Below, piece after piece: positions 5,948 through 10,260 of a stretch of DNA of 10,260 nt. The stretch comes from Patescibacteria group bacterium (GTDB lineage: Bacteria; Patescibacteriota; Minisyncoccia; Phycocordibacterales; UBA1006), in contig JAGQMP010000023.1 of the NCBI GenBank assembly GCA_020428585.1, positions 5,344 to 15,603 on the forward strand, in the 5' to 3' direction. The notes under the pieces were generated by a model that worked only from the letters and a program-made list of their open reading frames with translations, was not told the origin of the DNA and made no database searches. The position numbers and the translations under genes were made by a program. Positions within the stretch are counted from its first letter, which is position 1. Each line of letters starts with the position of its first letter.

Positions 5948-6442
5948 TTAATGTGAGACGTAAGAGAGTTCAAGACCTGTTATATCATAACCTGATAAGT
6001 TAACAATATGAAATCGAGCAATACCAGTTCTTGACTCGGACATAATGGTAAAATTGTAGCCCCAGAGTGGACCAGCAGGAAGATCTCCAACAAGAGTGAA
6101 GGAAATATTTGATCCTTGAACAATACTCGTATCTGTCACATTCAACACTAAATACGTACTGTCATTGATATCAAATGTTCCTGTATAATATTTTCCTATT
6201 GAAGATATCGCTGCAACATTCAAAACCTCGGGTCCCCAAATAGCTGGTGCATTAGCCCCACCAGAAAGGAGTATCTGGTTCAAAGTACCAGTATCACCAT
6301 CTAAACTTACATGCCCATCAATTCTTAAATTACCTGCTACATGAGCTATGGCAGTATTATCAGGTGATGTCGTTCCAATTCCAACCTGAGCCGAAACTAT
6401 AAATGGAAAACAAAGTGCAAAAAAGAGTATTATTTTTCTCAT
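5948..6442 (-). CDS. Secreted VGIGT-type protein, Bacteroidota-like
   Basis: The 164-residue product starts with a clear Sec signal peptide (MRKIILFFALCFPFIVSA) with likely cleavage before Gln19, giving a mature N-terminus QVGIGTTSPD. A short N-terminal segment, VAGNLRIDGHVSLDG, resembles the opening of many Bacteroidota surface and tail-fibre-like proteins. The rest (about 60-164) is Gly, Ser, Thr and Asn rich and predicted beta, with no Cys, lipobox or LPxTG; I see no catalytic motif. The start was placed at 6442, not at the in-frame TTG at 6475, because the signal peptide begins there and the TTG overlaps a -10 box. It has its own promoter and terminator. The next gene upstream codes for a protein with the same N-terminal theme, so the two probably came together. 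Surface attachment or a cell-surface decoration role is inference. Confidence 0.8.
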   Translation of the reverse strand: MRKIILFFALCFPFIVSAQVGIGTTSPDNTAIAHVAGNLRIDGHVSLDGDTGTLNQILLSGGANAPAIWGPEVLNVAAISSIGKYYTGTFDINDSTYLVLNVTDTSIVQGSNISFTLVGDLPAGPLWGYNFTIMSESRTGIARFHIVNLSGYDITGLELSYVSH

Positions 6443-6466
6443 GATGTAAAATTTTGAGTTTTGCCA

Positions 6467-6472
6467 AGTATA
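6467..6472 (-). promoter_or_regulatory. -10 box of the 164-residue VGIGT gene
   Basis: TATACT, preceded directly by TTG, lies on the minus strand 24 nt before the ATG at 6442. The leader would be about 17-18 nt with no Shine-Dalgarno motif. It lies just after the terminator of the upstream gene, in the -10 position expected for an independent transcript. Confidence 0.45.
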
Positions 6473-6480
6473 CAATAAAT

Positions 6481-6505
6481 AAAAACCGACGCGAGGTCGG
6501 TTTTT
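6481..6505 (-). terminator. Terminator after the 243-residue VGIGT protein gene
   Basis: A 10-bp stem (6481-6490 with 6496-6505; core CCGAC/GTCGG) with a 5-nt loop is followed by T-rich DNA on the minus strand. It lies 11 bp after the stop codon. Confidence 0.85.
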
Positions 6506-6516
6506 TATAAATTTAG

Positions 6517-7248
6517 TTACAATTTCTCTACGAACAAGCTACCTAAATGATAGGGATGGCTACCTGTCGATATTGTTATATAGGGTATACCAGATAGCAA
6601 ACCGACTTTAGCCTGTACAACAAAGGTGTAGGTTTCTCCCTCAGTATAACCAGGGATTTGAACAACATGATTAGCTAGGCTTGCCGACCAACCAATAGCG
6701 GTTGCTGAATCAGATTTATCTTGGACGCGAGGAGCTATCGCAAAATAGTCAATTTCAACACCATCTTTATCTCGTATGGATACCTCTATCACAATCGCTT
6801 GAACGGAACTTACGAAACCGCTGCCCGCTAAGTTAACACTAATCCGAACCATTTCAGAAGAAGGTACGAGACTTGCTTCCATAAGTTCGGTGTACGTTGT
6901 TGAAGATGTCAAGGTCACGTTTTCATCCATCACATCATAAGCAGAATCAACGTCTTCTTCAGTCACGAGCCTCAACCAACGACTGCCATTATTTTGATAT
7001 AAGCCTGGTCTTACATCGAGGGTATCCTTGATATTATACGCAACAAAGCCAGCTTGATGGGAACTGAATCCCATCGTATCGGTGATAGAGTCAAGTTTAA
7101 CGATCGGAAATCTGACTGATAAGTTTTCATTCGAGCCTGAATCAATGTCTAACATCGAACCTTCAGTCGGTGTTGCCGTTCCTATCCCGACATGTTGGGT
7201 AAAGGCTGAAATAGGTAACAGAAAAAACGAAAAAAATATTTTTTTCAT
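6517..7248 (-). CDS. Secreted VGIGT-type protein, Bacteroidota-like (longer paralogue-like neighbour)
   Basis: The 243-residue protein has a signal peptide (MKKIFFSFFLLPISAFT) with likely cleavage before Gln18, giving QHVGIGTATPTEGSMLDIDS, the classic start of Bacteroidota proteins that open with VGIGTxxP and then an (L)DIDS segment. A later motif, GLYQNNGSRWLRL (near residue 80), matches the GLYYWNGSxW type element that commonly follows in those proteins. The C-terminal half (about 105-243) is a beta-rich Ser/Thr/Val domain without recognisable catalytic residues. It shares the N-terminal theme but no obvious similarity beyond it with the 164-residue neighbour. The ATG at 7248 has an extended -10 box 19 nt upstream. 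Both the N-terminal Gln and the VGIGT motif point to transfer from Bacteroidota, or to an adaptation for interacting with them. Confidence 0.82.
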   Translation of the reverse strand: MKKIFFSFFLLPISAFTQHVGIGTATPTEGSMLDIDSGSNENLSVRFPIVKLDSITDTMGFSSHQAGFVAYNIKDTLDVRPGLYQNNGSRWLRLVTEEDVDSAYDVMDENVTLTSSTTYTELMEASLVPSSEMVRISVNLAGSGFVSSVQAIVIEVSIRDKDGVEIDYFAIAPRVQDKSDSATAIGWSASLANHVVQIPGYTEGETYTFVVQAKVGLLSGIPYITISTGSHPYHLGSLFVEKL

Positions 7249-7267
7249 GGTGTTCAGTTTTAAAAGG

Positions 7268-7276
7268 TTTATATCA
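7268..7276 (-). promoter_or_regulatory. Extended -10 promoter of the 243-residue VGIGT gene
   Basis: TG-A-TATAAA on the minus strand lies 19 nt before the ATG at 7248, giving a leader of about 12 nt. The Bacteroidota-type TAnnTTTG promoter is not found here, so the gene appears to use the same promoter type as its neighbours. Confidence 0.5.
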
Positions 7277-7326
7277 AACTTGGGTTTCGTATTTAATGTA
7301 CAATATTTTAACTTATATGCAAGTAT

Positions 7327-7860
7327 CTAACAGACCAGCGGCCTCGACAGACGATACAACAAATATCCGATCGAAGCGATCACAAACCCGAGGCCGAGGT
7401 ACGAAATGGCGACTGCGTGCTGGGTAAAGAATCCGACAGATCCCCCTAGACCAACGAAGGTTAGCAGCGGTGCGAGGACCAATGCCCCGCACGAAAGGCA
7501 GCCTACTCCAAAAAGACCAAGAAGAATTCCTGAAATACTTGCCGCGAGGCTGCGTTTTGAAAAGATTTTTCGCTGCCTCTTGGCATAACGTACAAAGAGG
7601 ATGACGTTAAGGGTCGTCAGAATCGACAACATAATAGGGATGATATCTTCAGTAATTGAACCGCGGCCAAAGGTCCCTAAGGTATATTCAAACACGATCG
7701 AAACCTTGCGTCCCAGGGCCAATCCTGGGAGCCTAAGCGAAGTTGTTACAATATCAAAGACGGGAGTTAAACGAAAAAGAAAGAATAGTATCAACGAGCC
7801 AACTACCAAGGCGACGATGTTCTTTTTTTGTTTGATGATGCTAATAACTTCTTGATACAT
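7327..7860 (-). CDS. Polytopic membrane protein with a CxxC motif; possible redox partner of the divergent DsbA
   Basis: The 177-residue protein has about four hydrophobic segments, near residues 14-31, 72-90, 107-135 and 148-170. The Gly-rich third segment holds a pair of cysteines in FGVGCLSCGALVLAPLL (Cys121 and Cys124); the only other Cys is the last residue, 177. A CxxC in a membrane helix can carry out thiol-disulfide exchange or bind metal. The protein is not long enough or similar enough for me to call DsbB, DsbD/CcdA or VKOR. The gene is divergent from the DsbA-family gene with only 93 bp between the starts, so a role in passing electrons to or from that protein is reasonable but inferred. 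The ATG at 7860 is 6 nt after a TATACT box, so the mRNA is probably leaderless. There is no clear terminator; readthrough into the gene at 7248 is possible. Confidence 0.75.
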   Translation of the reverse strand: MYQEVISIIKQKKNIVALVVGSLILFFLFRLTPVFDIVTTSLRLPGLALGRKVSIVFEYTLGTFGRGSITEDIIPIMLSILTTLNVILFVRYAKRQRKIFSKRSLAASISGILLGLFGVGCLSCGALVLAPLLTFVGLGGSVGFFTQHAVAISYLGLGFVIASIGYLLYRLSRPLVC

Positions 7861-7866
7861 ACCAAT

Positions 7867-7872
7867 AGTATA
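7867..7872 (-). promoter_or_regulatory. -10 box of the CxxC membrane protein gene (leaderless)
   Basis: TATACT on the minus strand ends 6 nt before the ATG at 7860, so the expected start site coincides with the start codon. There is no TG extension and no good -35 box. Confidence 0.55.
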
Positions 7873-7907
7873 GGCGAAAATCCAGGCTGTGCGTAGAGCA
7901 TCTGGTC

Positions 7908-7916
7908 TGGTATACT
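7908..7916 (+). promoter_or_regulatory. Extended -10 promoter of the DsbA-family gene
   Basis: TG-G-TATACT on the plus strand lies 37 nt before the ATG at 7954, giving a leader of about 30 nt, longer than for other genes here. The divergent -10 box at 7867-7872 is only 35 bp away, so the two promoters may be co-regulated. Confidence 0.5.
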
Positions 7917-7953
7917 TGGTGGCGTTATCCTAACAAACTAAACGCATAAAAAT

Positions 7954-8685
7954 ATGAACGCAGATCTAAAATCAAACATCGCCATCGTCTTGTCGATCGT
8001 GGCTATTGTTCTCTCAACCTATGGAGGTGGCTTCGGCGGAAGCACCCAAGCCGAAGGACCTGAAGGGTTCTTAAAGCAGACCGCCAAAGACGCCGGCATT
8101 AGTGGACGCACCTATGACAAATGTATCGAGGATCCGGCAACCACCGACCTGATCGAAGAAGATGTTAGAGAGATCGAAACCCTCGCCGCAGCCGCCGGTA
8201 TCCCCGGGTTAGGGACCCCATTCAATATCGTTATGACGGACCAGCAGGCCTTCCCGGTCAGCGGCGCCTATCCATACGAATTCTTTGACCTGGTGGTGAA
8301 GGAAATTACCGCGAACGGAACTATTTCTGATGAATTATTCGAACAGCTTGGTACCACGCCTTTTGATCCAGTGGTGATTGCGAAGGTGCGAGGACTCGAT
8401 ACCATGACCGATCACTATCGAGGATCAGATGATCCACAGATCACGATTATCGAGTATTCTGACCTTCAGTGTCCGTTCTGCTCGCAAGTTCATCCCACCC
8501 TATCGCGCATCGTCGACGAGAATCCGAATGTTGCGTGGGTCTACCGACACTTGCCACTATCAAGCATCCATCCACAGGCAATGCCAGCGGCCGTCGCGAG
8601 CGAATGTGTAGCCACCAACGAGGGTAATGACGCCTTCTGGGAATTCGCTGATACCGTGTTTGAAAATCAGGATCAACTACAATAA
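7954..8685 (+). CDS. Membrane-anchored DsbA-family oxidoreductase with circularly permuted domain order
   Basis: The 243-residue protein has an N-terminal membrane anchor (about 8-22) and a Gly/Ser linker, so the body should be outside the membrane. Residues 39-118 match the second half of a DsbA/Thioredoxin_4 domain: helix FLKQTAKDAGIS, conserved Cys57 in YDKCIED, the GTP cis-proline motif (87-89), then FPVSGAYPYEFF and the last helix. After a linker (about 119-150), residues 152-243 match the first half: DHYRGSDDPQ, strand ITIIEYSDLQ, active site CPFC (173-176), VYRHLPLSSIHPQA, and the helices through FWEFADTVFENQDQL. The stop codon falls exactly where the segment at residue 39 would normally continue. 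Every part of one domain is thus present once, in swapped order. The likely role is making or reshuffling disulfides in exported proteins. It could also be the remnant of two fused tandem copies, or an assembly error. Confidence 0.85.
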   Translation: MNADLKSNIAIVLSIVAIVLSTYGGGFGGSTQAEGPEGFLKQTAKDAGISGRTYDKCIEDPATTDLIEEDVREIETLAAAAGIPGLGTPFNIVMTDQQAFPVSGAYPYEFFDLVVKEITANGTISDELFEQLGTTPFDPVVIAKVRGLDTMTDHYRGSDDPQITIIEYSDLQCPFCSQVHPTLSRIVDENPNVAWVYRHLPLSSIHPQAMPAAVASECVATNEGNDAFWEFADTVFENQDQLQ

Positions 8686-8735
8686 AAACCACCTACGTGG
8701 GCGACCTAATAAGGTTTAGCCTAAGGTGGTTTTTA
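8683..8735. terminator. Bidirectional terminator between dsbA-like gene and typA, with paired stop codons
   Basis: A 12-bp stem (8683-8694 with 8724-8735) ends in A/T runs on both sides. The loop contains a smaller hairpin (GGC/GCC and ACCT/AGGT). The TAA of the plus-strand gene (8683-8685) and the TAA of typA (8735-8733) are exactly paired with each other in the stem, so one hairpin ends both convergent genes. Confidence 0.88.
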
Positions 8736-10260
8736 TTTTACCTGGCGTTTATTACGAGCGCGGTCTGATTCTTTCAAGAATTCTTTCCGCAGGCGAATTG
8801 CGTCGGGGGTTACCTCGAGGTATTCGTCCTCGCGCATCAACCCCATAGCCATCTCGAGGGTCAGCTCAAGCGGCGGCGTTAATTTAATCGCCTCGTCGGA
8901 TCCGGATGCGCGCATATTGGTTAATTGTTTTCCCTTGGTCGGGTTTACGTCCATATCAGCACCCTTGGTGGTATTTCCGACCACCATGCCTTCGTATACC
9001 TCGGTACCGGGACCAATATACAGGGTCCCCCGTTCCTGAAGGTTCGCGAGCGAGAATCCCAGGGCCTTTCCGCTAGCCATTGATACCATTGATCCGTATT
9101 CAGTCTTCATCACTACGCCAGCGTAGGGTTTAAAGGCTTCAAAGGTGGTGGTCAGGATTCCTTCACCCTTGGTATCGACGACGAATTCGTTTCGATACCC
9201 CAATAATCCTCGCGTCGGGACCGAAAAGACCATGCGGGTTTGCCCGTTGTCACTGCGCATATCCATCATGATTCCCTTTCGTTTACCGAGTTTATCGATG
9301 ACGGTTCCTGATGATTCTTCGGGTACCAGGATGGTGACTTCTTCAAAGGGTTCATGTTTCGTTCCATCAATGTCTTTGATGATGACTTCGGGTTGTGAGA
9401 TTGCCAGTTCAAATCCCTCGCGACGCATATTTTCGACAAGGACCGCAACGTGTAGTTCCCCACGGCCGTAGACCTTTGCACGGCCGTTGTCACCTACCTC
9501 CACCCGTAGACCTACGTTCACCTCGAGTTCGCGTTCCAGTCGATCAAAAATTTGACGTGAGGTCAGAAATTTTCCTGACTTGCCCGAGAACGGCGAATCG
9601 TTCACAAATACGTTCATCGAAATGGTTGGTTCATCAACCGCAATTGCTGGCAAGACTTCCCCTGTCTCGTCGGCCAACACCGTCTGACCAATATAAATAT
9701 CAGGAATACCTGCGATCATGACGATATCGCCGGCTGATGCTTCAGTAACCTCGACACGTTGCAATCCCTTGAATGAAAAGAGTTTCGAGATTTTACCCGT
9801 CACGGTATCTTCGCCGTCTTTCAGGTACACCGTCTGTCCTAGAGAAATCTTCCCCTGGTAGATACGGGCAATACCCATACGCCCAAGGAAATTATCATAA
9901 GCAAGGTTAAAGACCTGCGCCTGTAATGGTGCTGCAAGCCGATCTTCAGTAGCGGCATTCGGCACGACATCTAAAATTAAATCGAGGATTGGCGAAAGAT
10001 CCTTCATTTCACCGTCCAAGGTCATTGAGGCAACCCCGTCACGTCCAATTGCGTAGACGGTCTGGAAATCCAGTTGTTCATCGTTCGCGCCAAGGTCGAG
10101 GAATAATTCATAGACCGCTTCTTGTGCCCAGGTAGGGTCAGCCGCTGGTTTGTCAATTTTGTTTAATACCAAAATCGGTTTGAGGCCGAGTTCCAAAGAT
10201 TTCTTCAAAACGAATTTCGTCTGTGGCATCGGGCCTTCGGCTGCATCGACCAGCAGCACC
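8733..10260 (-). CDS. typA: GTP-binding protein TypA/BipA, 5' end cut by window edge
   Basis: TypA (BipA) is a ribosome-associated translational GTPase related to EF-G, involved in ribosome assembly and stress responses. The visible 508 or so residues begin inside the G domain, at VLLVDAAEGPMPQTKFVLKK, right after the G3 region; the P-loop and switch I lie beyond the window. The G4 motif NKID is in ILVLNKIDKPAADP. Next come domain II (QAQVFNLAYDNFLGRMGIARIYQGKI), EF-G-like domains III and V (FGRG-like VYGRGELHVAVLVENMRREGFEL; RGLLGYRNEFVVDTKGEG) and the BipA-specific C-terminal domain ending in a basic tail, RARNKRQVK. A full-length protein has about 600 residues, so roughly 95-100 are missing. 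The valine codon GTG at 10259 is not a start. The gene has core-like composition and ends in the terminator shared with the convergent dsbA-like gene. Confidence 0.96.
   Translation of the reverse strand, partial: VLLVDAAEGPMPQTKFVLKKSLELGLKPILVLNKIDKPAADPTWAQEAVYELFLDLGANDEQLDFQTVYAIGRDGVASMTLDGEMKDLSPILDLILDVVPNAATEDRLAAPLQAQVFNLAYDNFLGRMGIARIYQGKISLGQTVYLKDGEDTVTGKISKLFSFKGLQRVEVTEASAGDIVMIAGIPDIYIGQTVLADETGEVLPAIAVDEPTISMNVFVNDSPFSGKSGKFLTSRQIFDRLERELEVNVGLRVEVGDNGRAKVYGRGELHVAVLVENMRREGFELAISQPEVIIKDIDGTKHEPFEEVTILVPEESSGTVIDKLGKRKGIMMDMRSDNGQTRMVFSVPTRGLLGYRNEFVVDTKGEGILTTTFEAFKPYAGVVMKTEYGSMVSMASGKALGFSLANLQERGTLYIGPGTEVYEGMVVGNTTKGADMDVNPTKGKQLTNMRASGSDEAIKLTPPLELTLEMAMGLMREDEYLEVTPDAIRLRKEFLKESDRARNKRQVK

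Noticed and set aside
6443..6475. Start of the 164-residue secreted protein at the TTG at 6475
   Set aside because: It would place polar residues before the signal peptide and overlaps the TATACT box; the ATG at 6442 gives a textbook signal peptide.
5948..7320. Whole window from a Bacteroidota genome
   Set aside because: Only the two VGIGT proteins point there; the TAnnTTTG promoter is not seen upstream of them, RF2 is unusually short, and starts are leaderless with extended -10 boxes, so transfer is more likely.
9145..9721. Plus-strand and alternate-frame open frames within typA, and similar ones within ftsE, ftsX and prfB
   Set aside because: They lie inside strongly conserved genes in another frame, lack family motifs and have no promoter or start signal.
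1..10260. UGA reassigned to glycine, as in Gracilibacteria/Absconditabacteria
   Set aside because: RF2 is present with intact SPF and GGQ motifs, and all genes have normal lengths and complete domains when UGA is read as stop.
1..10260. CRISPR array, insertion sequence or transposase
   Set aside because: No regularly spaced direct repeats, transposase motifs or terminal repeats with target duplications were seen; the only long repeat is the palindrome at 2532-2695.

Overview
The window looks like a piece of a small-genome bacterium of the Patescibacteria/CPR type. This is inference from several traits: short, tightly packed genes; start codons placed almost directly after -10 boxes; no encoded CCA on the tRNA; a peptide release factor 2 with a strongly shortened first domain; and single-copy core genes (ftsE-ftsX, prfB, typA) mixed with orphan genes of different base composition. 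Nothing visible fixes the phylum or class. The code looks standard: RF2 is present with its UGA/UAA-reading and catalytic motifs intact. None of the eleven genes ends in TGA (eight TAA, three TAG).

Layout. Positions 57-2498 (minus strand, clearly AT-rich) hold two accessory genes: a 632-residue protein with a C-terminal AlbA_2/Schlafen-like domain, and a membrane-anchored DUF2726 protein of the PD-(D/E)XK nuclease-like type. Next to them, 2532-2695 is a 164-bp imperfect palindrome whose right arm is the 3' end of a tRNA-Gln(CTG) gene (2682-2752). The cell-division operon ftsE-ftsX follows (2827-4440, minus), then a small AT-rich membrane protein gene (4561-4992, plus) that converges on prfB (5013-5870, minus). 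Positions 5948-7248 carry two secreted proteins whose mature N-termini read QVGIGT.. and QHVGIGT.., a pattern typical of Bacteroidota surface proteins. Positions 7327-7860 (minus) and 7954-8685 (plus) are a divergent pair: a membrane protein with a Cys-Leu-Ser-Cys motif and a DsbA-family oxidoreductase. The right end (8733-10260, minus) is typA/bipA, cut by the window edge.

The most striking observation is the DsbA-family protein. All the usual parts are there, but the C-terminal half of the domain (second half of the helical insertion, cis-Pro strand, last strand and helix) comes first, and the N-terminal half with CPFC comes second. This reads as a natural circular permutation behind an N-terminal membrane anchor. 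Its divergent neighbour with a membrane-embedded Cys pair could be a redox partner.

Transcription signals are unusually legible. Many are extended -10 boxes (TGnTATAAT-like) or TATACT only 6-12 nt before the ATG, which implies leaderless or near-leaderless mRNAs. ftsX, inside an operon, instead has a Shine-Dalgarno-like AAGGA. Terminator hairpins often swallow the stop codons. At the dsbA/typA junction, the two convergent stop codons pair with each other in the stem.
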